NCBI GenBank assembly: GCA_049177215.1
Contig: CP185379.1
Coordinates: 930,001 to 994,000 of the forward strand
Length of the DNA stretch: 64,000 nt
Origin: Pollutiaquabacter aromativorans
GTDB taxonomy: Bacteria; Bacteroidota; Bacteroidia; AKYH767-A; 2013-40CM-41-45
Direction of reading: 5' to 3'
Part shown: piece after piece, positions 16,368 to 26,710 of the stretch
How the letters are laid out: each line of letters begins with the position of its first letter
Position numbering within the stretch: the stretch's first letter is position 1
Program-made: the position numbers and the translations under genes
The notes under the pieces: model-generated
What the model saw: the letters and a program-made list of their open reading frames with translations, nothing else
Database searches by the model: none
What the model was told of the DNA's origin: nothing

Positions 16368-16398
16368 TTTGGTTTCTTGGAAAAAAGACGTATCTTTG
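16368..16398 (+). promoter_or_regulatory. Bacteroidota-type promoter of the L31 gene
   Basis: TTTG at 16368-16371 and TATCTTTG at 16391-16398 (TAnnTTTG), 19 bases apart, match the sigma-ABfr consensus. The ATG follows 20 bases after the -7 box. Confidence 0.75.
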
Positions 16399-16418
16399 CC
16401 GACCAATTTCGAATATCC

Positions 16419-16664
16419 ATGCAGAAAGAGATCCACCCCAAGAACTATCGAATGGTCGTATTCAAGGACATTTCCTGCGACTACGCTTTTCTGACCCGTT
16501 CGACGGTCGAGACGAAAGACACCATCAAGTGGACCGACGGCAATGAGTATCCGCTGGTGAAGCTGGAGATCAGCCACATGTCGCATCCGTTCTATACCGG
16601 TAAGATGAAGCTCGTCGACACGGCCGGTCGTATCGACAAGTTCCGCAACCGCTACAAGAAATAA
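16419..16664 (+). CDS. rpmE2: 50S ribosomal protein L31, type B
   Basis: 81 residues starting MQKEIHPKNYRMVVFKD. It has the type B pattern: MQKxIHPxxY start, DISCDYAFLTRST, YPLVKLEISHMSHPFYTGK and a C-terminal basic RIDKFRNRYKK. The paired CxxC zinc ligands of type A L31 are missing, so this is the zinc-independent form. Bacteroidota commonly carry only this form. It binds 23S rRNA/5S region at the central protuberance. A strong promoter upstream and a terminator 20 bases downstream make it a single-gene unit. Confidence 0.97.
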   Translation: MQKEIHPKNYRMVVFKDISCDYAFLTRSTVETKDTIKWTDGNEYPLVKLEISHMSHPFYTGKMKLVDTAGRIDKFRNRYKK

Positions 16665-16683
16665 AACCATTCGGTTTTCGTTG

Positions 16684-16715
16684 AAAAAGTCCCTCCGCAA
16701 GAGGGACTTTTTCTT
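16684..16715 (+). terminator. Rho-independent terminator after L31
   Basis: Stem AAAGTCCCTC / GAGGGACTTT with loop cgcaa and a T-rich tail (TTTTTCTTTTG). Flanking A-run on the left makes it possibly bidirectional. Confidence 0.85.
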
Positions 16716-16750
16716 TTGTGTTTGGCTAAATTTGACCGGAATCGCCGTCG

Positions 16751-17131
16751 ATGACTAAAGTCCGAGTATTGCTCCTGGCCCTGGTGCTGACCTTCCTCTG
16801 CGGATACATGGAATGGGGCGGCGGGCAATCGATCACGCTGGCCCAGGCGGAGTACCAGTTGTTCTTCCAACAGCCCGTTTCGTCGGATTCCATGACCCAC
16901 CCGCTCATCCTGCTGCCCTTTGCCGGGCAGGTGTTGCTGCTGGTCAACCTCTTCCTCGCCAAGCCGCGTCGGCGACTCGGCACCTTCGGCCTTGTGCTGA
17001 TGGGCGTGCTGGCGCTGATGATCCTGTTGGTCGGTATCCTGAGCCGCAACATCTGGATGGTGCTCTCGATCCTGCCGTTCCTGGCACTGGCTGTTCTTCA
17101 CTTCCGTAAACCTGACTGGTATCCTGCCTGA
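16751..17131 (+). CDS. Small integral membrane protein
   Basis: 126 residues, ATG start. Four hydrophobic segments: ~5-20 (VLLLALVLTFLCG), ~50-67 (LILLPFAGQVLLLVNLFL), ~76-95 (FGLVLMGVLALMILLVGIL) and ~100-117 (WMVLSILPFLALAVLHF). Conserved family of unknown function in Bacteroidota; no catalytic motif seen. It lies 38 bases before the GlmU-family gene on the same strand, so the two may be co-transcribed. Confidence 0.75.
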   Translation: MTKVRVLLLALVLTFLCGYMEWGGGQSITLAQAEYQLFFQQPVSSDSMTHPLILLPFAGQVLLLVNLFLAKPRRRLGTFGLVLMGVLALMILLVGILSRNIWMVLSILPFLALAVLHFRKPDWYPA

Positions 17132-17169
17132 GTAGTGTGCTTACAAGCATCGGGCAGTTCAACAACACT

Positions 17170-18363
17170 ATGCACCTCATCTTCTTCGACGACGAAAACC
17201 GGCAACGCCTGCTGCCGCTGACCTTCACCCGGCCGGTGGCCGAGATCCGGCTGGGCATCCTGACGCTGCGTGAAAAGTGGGAACGCCGGCTCGGCGCGGG
17301 CGGCAGTTCGTTTCGTACAGCCGACTACCTGCGCGTGAAGTACGGCTTCGCCGCGGCCGACGACAACCTGTGGATCAACGGCTCGGTGATCGCCGACGAA
17401 GCGTTGGTGGCGGCCGTGCAGCAACTGGAAAAAGGCAGTTGCCTGCGTGCCGGAGAAGTGGTGATCGCCGCGCGTACCGATCGGGCAGCCGCCAAAGACG
17501 GCAGCAGCGATCCGGATTTTTCCGCGATGAACGTCGTGGAGTATGGCGGCAGCCCGGAGCAGGTCCGCTATCCCTGGGATATCTTTTCGAAGAACGGCAA
17601 GGGCATCGAAGCCGATTTCGCCCTGCTCACGAAGGGCAGGAAGTCGGCGCCGCTGTCGGCATCGAACCGCGTGATCGCGCCGGAGCGCGTCTTCCTCGAG
17701 CCCGGCGCGAAAGCGGAGTGCGCGATCCTGAACGCCAGCGCCGGACCGATCTACATCGGCAAGGACGCCGAAGTGATGGAAGGCGCGATGATCCGGGGGC
17801 CGTTCGCCCTCTGCGAACATTCGACGGTGAAGATGGGCGCCAAGATCTACGAAGGCACGACCTTCGGACCGGAGTGCAAAGTCGGCGGCGAGGTGAGCAA
17901 CTCGGTGATCTTCGGCTATTCGAACAAGGCGCACGACGGCTTCCTCGGGAATTCGGTGTTCGGCGAATGGTGCAACCTCGGCGCCGACTCGAACAACTCC
18001 AACCTGAAGAACAACTACTCGATGGTGAAAGTGTGGAGCTACGAGGAAGAGACCTACGTGAACACCCGGCTGCAGTTCTGCGGGCTGATCATGGGCGACC
18101 ATTCCAAGTGCAGCATCAACACCATGTTCAACACCGGCACGGTGGTGGGCGTGAGCGCGAACATCTTCGGCACCGGCTTCCCGCCCAAGTTCGTGCCCTC
18201 GTTCGCCTGGGGCGGCTCCGAAGGCTTTTCGACCTACCGCATCGAGGAAGCGATCGAAGTGGCCAGCCGCGTCTTCGAGCGGCGCAAGCTGGCGTTCAAC
18301 GAGGCGGAGCAACGCATCTTCCGACACCTGTATGATTCGAGCACGAAGTACCGTGCCTGGTAA
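17170..18363 (+). CDS. GlmU-family sugar-nucleotidyltransferase-like protein
   Basis: 397 residues; ATG at 17170 (MHLIFFDDENRQRLLPLTFT). The N-terminal region (~1-170) is a reduced nucleotidyltransferase-like domain with the family signature LTFTRPVAEIRLGILT. From ~190 to ~330 comes a left-handed beta-helix with hexapeptide repeats (VMEGAMIRGPFALCEHSTVKMG; SNSVIFGYSNKAHDG), as in acyl/uridyl transferases. In Bacteroidota this family is annotated 'GlmU family protein'; the canonical GlmU G-x-G-T-x-M nucleotide motif is not visible, so the reaction is uncertain. Probably cell-envelope sugar metabolism. Confidence 0.85.
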   Translation: MHLIFFDDENRQRLLPLTFTRPVAEIRLGILTLREKWERRLGAGGSSFRTADYLRVKYGFAAADDNLWINGSVIADEALVAAVQQLEKGSCLRAGEVVIAARTDRAAAKDGSSDPDFSAMNVVEYGGSPEQVRYPWDIFSKNGKGIEADFALLTKGRKSAPLSASNRVIAPERVFLEPGAKAECAILNASAGPIYIGKDAEVMEGAMIRGPFALCEHSTVKMGAKIYEGTTFGPECKVGGEVSNSVIFGYSNKAHDGFLGNSVFGEWCNLGADSNNSNLKNNYSMVKVWSYEEETYVNTRLQFCGLIMGDHSKCSINTMFNTGTVVGVSANIFGTGFPPKFVPSFAWGGSEGFSTYRIEEAIEVASRVFERRKLAFNEAEQRIFRHLYDSSTKYRAW

Positions 18364-18376
18364 ATAACAAACGACA

Positions 18377-18943
18377 ATGCAGAACCAACAAGACTGGACC
18401 GACGTCCTCCTGTACTTTGTACCCGCCTTCCTCGTGATGGCCGGGATGTTCATGGTGATGAAGCGCTTCCTTGAAACCCAGCAACAGGTGTTGCGGCGGT
18501 TTTTGGAGAAAGACATGCAGGCCAAAGCCGTGGACGAGCGGATGGCGAAGCAGAAAGACGCCCTGCCGCTGCGCCTGCAGGCGTATGAACGGATGGTGCT
18601 GTTCCTCGAACGCATCAACCCGAACAGCATCCTGGTGCGCGTGCACCGGGGCGGGATGACCGCGCAGCAATTGCAAGCCGACCTCGTCGCCACGATCCGC
18701 GCCGAGTTCGAGCACAACCTCTCGCAGCAGATCTACGTCTCCGAGCAGGCCTGGGACGAAGTCAAGAGCTCGAAGGAAGAGATGATCCGCATCATCAACA
18801 ACGCCTTCTCGAACGTCGGCAACCATTCTTCCGGCATCCAGATGAGTTCTTCGATCTTCGAACAGGTCCTCAAACTCGAAACCCTGCCGACGCAGAAGGC
18901 GATTGATTTTTTGAAGTCGGAGGCGAAGAAGCTGTTGAGTTAG
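18377..18943 (+). CDS. Single-TM conserved protein of unknown function
   Basis: 188 residues. One N-terminal membrane segment (~10-28, VLLYFVPAFLVMAGMFMVM), then a cytoplasmic helical domain with conserved-looking segments PLRLQAYERMVLFLERINP and AEFEHNLSQQIYVSEQAWD. It belongs to a Bacteroidota-specific family seen next to GlmU-like genes. It lies 13 bases after the GlmU-family gene, so it is very likely in the same operon. The role is unknown. Confidence 0.75.
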   Translation: MQNQQDWTDVLLYFVPAFLVMAGMFMVMKRFLETQQQVLRRFLEKDMQAKAVDERMAKQKDALPLRLQAYERMVLFLERINPNSILVRVHRGGMTAQQLQADLVATIRAEFEHNLSQQIYVSEQAWDEVKSSKEEMIRIINNAFSNVGNHSSGIQMSSSIFEQVLKLETLPTQKAIDFLKSEAKKLLS

Positions 18944-19289
18944 TTAGTAGTGAATAGTGAACAGTGAACAGTGAACAGTGAATAGTGAATAGTGAGTAGC
19001 GAATAGCGAATAGTAAATAGTAAATAGTGAACCTTGTCTGCCGTAGCTTTAGCGAAAGCAGGAGTAAGCAGTTGGCGGTAGGCTGTTGGCGGTAAGCAGT
19101 AAGAAATTAAGTCTAACAATTAGAATAAACCTAAACCCGCCTGCCTGCCGTAGCTTTAGCGAAAGCAGGAGTAGACAGTAGGCGGTAGGCTGTAGGCGGT
19201 AGGCAGTAGGCAGTAAGCAATTAACGGCAAACAATATTAACAACTCGGAACCCGAAACCCGGAACTCGGAACCCCCTTTCCCTCGTCTT
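18944..19289. repeat. Heptanucleotide tracts plus two ~30-bp palindromic elements
   Basis: 18951-19030 has units gtgaaca/gtgaata/gcgaata. 19063-19100 and 19170-19220 have units gtaggcg/gtaggca/gttggcg/gtaagca. The element with core GTAGCTTTAGCGAAAGC and ending CAGG occurs at 19032-19062 and 19141-19169; GCTTT-AGCG-AAAGC folds on itself. Near 19240-19275 is another 7-base pattern (cccgaaa cccggaa ctcggaa). No gene is seen in this 346-base gap. Confidence 0.75.
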
Positions 19290-20849
<1,560 letters not shown>

Positions 20850-20855
20850 TCGCGT

Positions 20856-21185
20856 TTACTCTTCGGCCGGCTTGGCGGCATCCACGATCACGTACACGTC
20901 TTCGTTGTCGCGTTTCATGAGGTGTTCTTCGCGCGCGTAGCGTTCGAGGTTTTCCGGATCGGTTTCCAACAGTTGCAGACTCGCCTTGTTGTTGCGGATC
21001 GCGTCGCGGTAGTAATCGCGTTGCGCTTCGAGCTCGTTCAACTTGCGTCGGTACGACCAGGTCGTGATGAAATCGTTGCGGTCGAAGAAGCTCATCCACA
21101 CCAAAAAGCCAAAGCCCGTGAGGACGAACTTGTTTTTCATCCACGGCCAGTAGTGCTTCTTGAACTTCTTGAATCCCTTCGACAT
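20856..21185 (-). CDS. DivIC/FtsB-like septum formation initiator
   Basis: 109 residues from ATG 21183-21185 (MSKGFKKFKKHYWPW). A cytoplasmic basic stretch is followed by a membrane segment (~20-35, FVLTGFGFLVWMSFF), a periplasmic coiled coil (RRKLNELEAQRDYYRDAIRN) and a conserved ERYAREEHLMKRDNEDVYVIV, the family signature. It acts with FtsL and DivIB/FtsQ at the division site. The stop lies 6 bases from that of the mutase gene (convergent). Confidence 0.88.
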   Translation of the reverse strand: MSKGFKKFKKHYWPWMKNKFVLTGFGFLVWMSFFDRNDFITTWSYRRKLNELEAQRDYYRDAIRNNKASLQLLETDPENLERYAREEHLMKRDNEDVYVIVDAAKPAEE

Positions 21186-21271
21186 CCTTGTACGGCTTTC
21201 GCGGATGTAAAAATGAGCATCCGGAAGCGACCCTGCGCCGGGCCGTTTTCCGAGTATGAACAGTGGGATGT

Positions 21272-22759
21272 TCAATCCCCCTTCGGCGGGTTTTCGGGCA
21301 GTTGCCAGAGGTTGGCGTCCCGGCTTTGGGTCAGCACCGTTTCGGTGTTGTCGGGGAAAAAAGGCTGGCTGGGGCGGTCGGTCCGGCCGTTTTGCCAGGC
21401 CCGGATCATGTCGAGGTTCTTTTCCTGCGTGAGCGCCATTTCCGGATAGAAGAAGAACGTGCGCAGGAGTCCCACCAGGAGGAGGGGCAACAACCATTTT
21501 TGCAAAGCACTTTCGGACTTGCTGACCAGCATTATGGCTGCCAGCAGGGCAACCGACGAAAAGACCCCATACCGGATGTTCAGGGCCCATTCGACTCCGG
21601 CGGGGTGACGGAAGAAAGCCGTCATGGCCGCGATACCGATGAGCACCAGCAAGACATCGGCATAGTATCCGGCATTTTTGACGCGCAGGTGCTGAACGCC
21701 GATCCAGGTCAGGACCGAACCGCCCAGCAGCGGCAGTGACCAGTGGTAGAGGAACTGCAGGCTGTTGCCCAGGAAGATCGGGATGAACGCCAGGAAGGCG
21801 ATCGGGAAGAAGCCGTCGAGCGCGTTCAGCCGCTGCGGGTGGTATCCGTAGAAATAGAGTGCGCAGAACAGCGCAGTCCAGGCGGCGATCCAGCGCAGCG
21901 ACCGTTTAGCGCCTGCCTTCCAGGCCCGATACAACAGCACCGGAAAAACGACGAAGCCCGAGGCAAAGCAAAGCGCTCCGAGTGTAGCAGCCAGTAACAC
22001 CAGACCGATCGATCGGTTGCGGTGTTGGAGGTGGAGTGCCCAGAGCGAACCCAGCAGACTGCCGTAGTAGCAGGTTCCGGAAAGTCCGCTCAGCGAAGAG
22101 AAGAAGAAACCGAAGTGGAGCAATCCACCGAGGATCAGCAGGCTCGTCACCGGTTTTTTCCGGGCTTCGGTATGGAGCAGGAGCAGGTAGCCGACGAGTG
22201 CCAGCAGCAGGGTTGTCAGCAGTTTGGCGGCTAAGAAGACCTGGTTGCCGAAACAGGCCGACAGCAGGATGAACAGCAGGCGCGGGATCGGCACGCGGCA
22301 TTCCCAGTACGTCTGCCACAACCATTCGATCCGGGTAAGGGGATAGTTACCGGACAGGATCAACGAGTAATCGTCGAGGAAGCCGGTGTAGTCGTCGAAG
22401 AAGGGCAGGAGGATCGGATGCCGGAACTGGATGATCAGGAAGTAACCGAACCACAGCAGCAACAAGAGCGGGTTAACCCATCGGTAGATGGGGCTGTGTA
22501 CCGAGGAACGGACCAGCACGAGTGAAGCAGCGAACGTCAGCAACCACCAGCCGGAAGCGATGAAGCCTTCCGACCAGAAGGAAGTGTCGAGCGCGGCGTG
22601 CAGCCGGATCACGATCCAGCTCAGGAGTTGCGGACCGGCGAATACGCCTGCCAGTCCCGCAGCGGCAAGCAACGCGATGCTGAAGGTTCGCAACAGGAAA
22701 GGCTGTTGAGGAGAAAAGGACGTGCCGCTCACCCGGTGAAAATAAGAAGGCCGGTGCAT
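21272..22759 (-). CDS. Polytopic membrane protein, possible glycosyltransferase-type
   Basis: 495 residues with about 11-12 hydrophobic helices. The first loop after TM3 contains FFDDYTGFLDDYSLILSGNY, acidic residues near the N-terminus as in GT-C-type lipid-linked sugar transferases, followed by LTRIEWLWQTYWECRVPIPR. The C-terminal ~50 residues are soluble. I cannot name the family with confidence. The start could also be an inner Met/GTG; the first ~20 residues are polar. It lies upstream of the DivIC-like gene on the same strand. Confidence 0.7.
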   Translation of the reverse strand: MHRPSYFHRVSGTSFSPQQPFLLRTFSIALLAAAGLAGVFAGPQLLSWIVIRLHAALDTSFWSEGFIASGWWLLTFAASLVLVRSSVHSPIYRWVNPLLLLLWFGYFLIIQFRHPILLPFFDDYTGFLDDYSLILSGNYPLTRIEWLWQTYWECRVPIPRLLFILLSACFGNQVFLAAKLLTTLLLALVGYLLLLHTEARKKPVTSLLILGGLLHFGFFFSSLSGLSGTCYYGSLLGSLWALHLQHRNRSIGLVLLAATLGALCFASGFVVFPVLLYRAWKAGAKRSLRWIAAWTALFCALYFYGYHPQRLNALDGFFPIAFLAFIPIFLGNSLQFLYHWSLPLLGGSVLTWIGVQHLRVKNAGYYADVLLVLIGIAAMTAFFRHPAGVEWALNIRYGVFSSVALLAAIMLVSKSESALQKWLLPLLLVGLLRTFFFYPEMALTQEKNLDMIRAWQNGRTDRPSQPFFPDNTETVLTQSRDANLWQLPENPPKGD

Positions 22760-22776
22760 TCAGCACCGGCCTTTGT
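22746..22776 (-). terminator. Rho-independent terminator of pruA
   Basis: Perfect stem AAGGCCGGTGC / GCACCGGCCTT with loop ATTCA-type, followed on the minus strand by a T-rich run (CTTATTTTC). It overlaps the annotated start of the next minus-strand gene. Confidence 0.8.
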
Positions 22777-22786
22777 AAAGGTTTGA

Positions 22787-24463
<1,677 letters not shown>

Positions 24464-24538
24464 GGGGTCTGAATTTCGGTGCAAAGGTACGGAATTCGAC
24501 CCGTTAAGGATATGTCCGGCGTCAGCTTCGAGCGTTCG

Positions 24539-25627
24539 CTAATTTCGTTTCTGTAGCAGATTCGCCCATTTCCGACCCAGTTCGAGCGCAGGACGTTCTA
24601 TGAATCGGTGCAGCAGCCAGGCGAAAGCCAGGGTGCCGGAGAAGAAGAGCAACAGTCGAACACCCGAATTCCAACCCGCGAAGCGGTCACTCCAGAGGAA
24701 GAACAGCCAGGGTACGTGTACGAGATACAAACTATAGGAAACGCGCCCGTTGGTGATCAGGAGCGAACGGTCGAGCCAGCGTTGCAGGAATCCGATCCGC
24801 AACAAGAGCAGGAAGATGATCGCGGCACTCCAGCCTTTGGGATGGATGAACCATGCGCGTGCGAAGTTCTCTCCCGCGACGGGGAAATGTTCGACCGTTA
24901 ACCAGAAAAAGCCGGCTAACAGCAGCAAACCGATTTCTTTCCAGCCAACACGTTCAACCGGTGATCCCATGCGCGGGTAGTACAAGGCGAGCGTCACGCC
25001 CAGGGAGAAGTCGAGCAGGAAGGGATCGAGCCATTGCACTTGTACGAGGAGCCAGGTGAGGAGTGGCAGCAGGATCGGAAACCTGCGAAAGCCCCAGGCC
25101 ATGAACGGCAGGATGGCCGAAGCCAAGCACTCGATGGTGAGGGTCCAGTCGTTCGGGAGGAGCCGTAAACCGGGATCGTTCGGGATCCGGATCGCCAGCA
25201 CAGCCTGACCAGCCAGTTCTGACACGTCGGGTGTGCTTTGCCAATACTGACGAAGCCAGTCGCTGTCGCTCAGGGTGAACGCAGGAGCCGCGACAAAATG
25301 CCGGTAGGCGAAGACCAGCAGCAGGCAGCACCAATAAGCAGGGTAGAGCCGCAGGATCCGGCGAACGTAGTAGGCGGCTGCATTCCTAAATCCGGCTTCG
25401 GTGTATTCCTGTTGTAAACGGTAGGTTAAGATGAAGCCGCTGTGCACGAAGAAAAACAGGATGGCCAGGTTACCGTCCCACAGCAGGCGAAATGGAAATT
25501 TCGCCAATGCGCTGGTGTTGAAGCTGAACCAGCCCGCATATTGCAGGTGAAGGAGAATGGTGAGCCAGACCGCTATACCGCGTGCAGCGTCAAGGTAGTG
25601 GAGTCGTCGGGGCTGAAGGGCGTCCAT
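24539..25627 (-). CDS. Acyltransferase 3 (OafA/YrhL-type) membrane protein
   Basis: 362 residues, about ten TM helices. N-terminal signature RLHYLDAARGIAVWLTILLH (catalytic His) and NLAILFFFVHSGFILTYRL (FFxxSGF). The C-terminal SYSLYLVHVPWLFF matches the late family motif SYsiYLiH. Such proteins transfer acetyl or other acyl groups to surface polysaccharides from the inner membrane. The substrate is unknown. The gene is divergent from the LytTR regulator, with only 40 bases between the starts. Confidence 0.9.
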   Translation of the reverse strand: MDALQPRRLHYLDAARGIAVWLTILLHLQYAGWFSFNTSALAKFPFRLLWDGNLAILFFFVHSGFILTYRLQQEYTEAGFRNAAAYYVRRILRLYPAYWCCLLLVFAYRHFVAAPAFTLSDSDWLRQYWQSTPDVSELAGQAVLAIRIPNDPGLRLLPNDWTLTIECLASAILPFMAWGFRRFPILLPLLTWLLVQVQWLDPFLLDFSLGVTLALYYPRMGSPVERVGWKEIGLLLLAGFFWLTVEHFPVAGENFARAWFIHPKGWSAAIIFLLLLRIGFLQRWLDRSLLITNGRVSYSLYLVHVPWLFFLWSDRFAGWNSGVRLLLFFSGTLAFAWLLHRFIERPALELGRKWANLLQKRN

Positions 25628-25667
25628 CGGGTCCGGGAAAGAACGAAAATCTTATTAATTTCGCGGC

Positions 25668-26390
25668 ATGCCAAACGTTTTGATCGTCGAGGATGATGCG
25701 CTCAGTTTCGAAGTGCTGAAGGATCAGTTGCAGGAGCAACTGTCGGGTTGGACGGTCAGCGGTCCGGCGATTTCGATCCGCGAAGCGGTGAAGACGATCC
25801 GGGAGCAGGCGCCCGACCTGGTGTTTCTCGACATCGGATTGAAGGACGGATCCGGATTCGAAGTGTTGAAGCAACTGGGACCGATCGGGTTCGATGTTGT
25901 GGTCACGACGGGAAATGATCAACACGCTTTGGAAGCGATCAAACATTCCGCGCTCGATTACCTGGTCAAGCCCATCATCGCCGGTGAACTGACCCAGGCT
26001 TTGCAAAAAGTGGATCGGCTGCGCAAGGAAAGATTAGCGGCCCGACAGCCTTCGTTTACCGTACTGCTCAACAAACTTGCCGTACCAACCGCGGATGGAC
26101 TGCTCTTCATCAAAGTCAACGAGATCATCCGCCTGGAGAGCGACAAGAACTACACCGATTTTTATCTCGAGGGCAATCGCAAGATCGTCGTGACGCGGAA
26201 CCTCAAGGAGTATGAAGAGCAACTGACCCCGTACGGCTTTTTCCGTGTCCACCACTCGCACATGGTCAACCTCAACCACCTGGTGCGCTACGTCAAAGGC
26301 GAAGGCGGTTATGTGGTCATGACCGACGGCAGTTCGGTCGACGTCTCCCGCCGGAAGAAGGAGGAGTTTCTTGCGCGGCTGGCAGGGTAG
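25668..26390 (+). CDS. LytTR-family response regulator
   Basis: 240 residues. Receiver domain 1-~120 with acidic pair VEDDA, phospho-acceptor in LVFLDIGLKDG (~55) and Lys in DYLVKPI. LytTR DNA-binding domain ~140-240 (IIRLESDKNYTDFYLEGN; YGFFRVHHSHMVNLNHLVRY; DVSRRKKEEF). It controls transcription on phosphorylation by a histidine kinase, usually of the LytS/YehU type. No kinase gene is adjacent, so it is an orphan here. The short divergent spacer to the acyltransferase suggests that gene as a possible target, by inference only. Confidence 0.93.
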   Translation: MPNVLIVEDDALSFEVLKDQLQEQLSGWTVSGPAISIREAVKTIREQAPDLVFLDIGLKDGSGFEVLKQLGPIGFDVVVTTGNDQHALEAIKHSALDYLVKPIIAGELTQALQKVDRLRKERLAARQPSFTVLLNKLAVPTADGLLFIKVNEIIRLESDKNYTDFYLEGNRKIVVTRNLKEYEEQLTPYGFFRVHHSHMVNLNHLVRYVKGEGGYVVMTDGSSVDVSRRKKEEFLARLAG

Positions 26391-26657
26391 AAAGGGGGTT
26401 TGTTGTTCCGGGTTCCCTGCCTTCGCTAAAGCTACGGCAGGCAGGCGAGTTTCGAGTTGATGCCTTCGCTAAAGCTACGGCATGTTGGCGGGTTCCGGGT
26501 TGTTGGTGATTTGTTATTTGTTATTTGTTATTAGTGATTCAATTAGAATTTTTTTTGTCTTTTCACCAATCACCAATCACCAATCACCAATCACCAATCA
26601 CCAATCACCAATTACCAATTACTAATTACTAATTACTAATTACTAACTACGAGTTAC
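26391..26657. repeat. Two palindromic elements and heptanucleotide tracts
   Basis: The ~30-bp element in inverse orientation (CCTGCCTTCGCTAAAGC then TACGGCAGGCAGG) is at 26416-26445, with a second copy at 26461-26489. 26510-26545 has units tttgtta. 26568-26610 has five caccaat units, then attacca/attacta to 26645. No gene. It sits between convergent genes, just before the terminator. Confidence 0.75.
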
Positions 26658-26694
26658 AAAAAAAGCGACTGAGCTAACCCCAGTCGCTTTTTTC
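26658..26694. terminator. Bidirectional Rho-independent terminator
   Basis: Stem AAAAAAGCGACTG / CAGTCGCTTTTTT with loop agctaacc. The A-run and T-run on either side can serve both the plus-strand LytTR gene and the minus-strand FG-GAP gene. Confidence 0.85.
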
Positions 26695-26710
26695 ATGCTT
26701 TGAATTACTG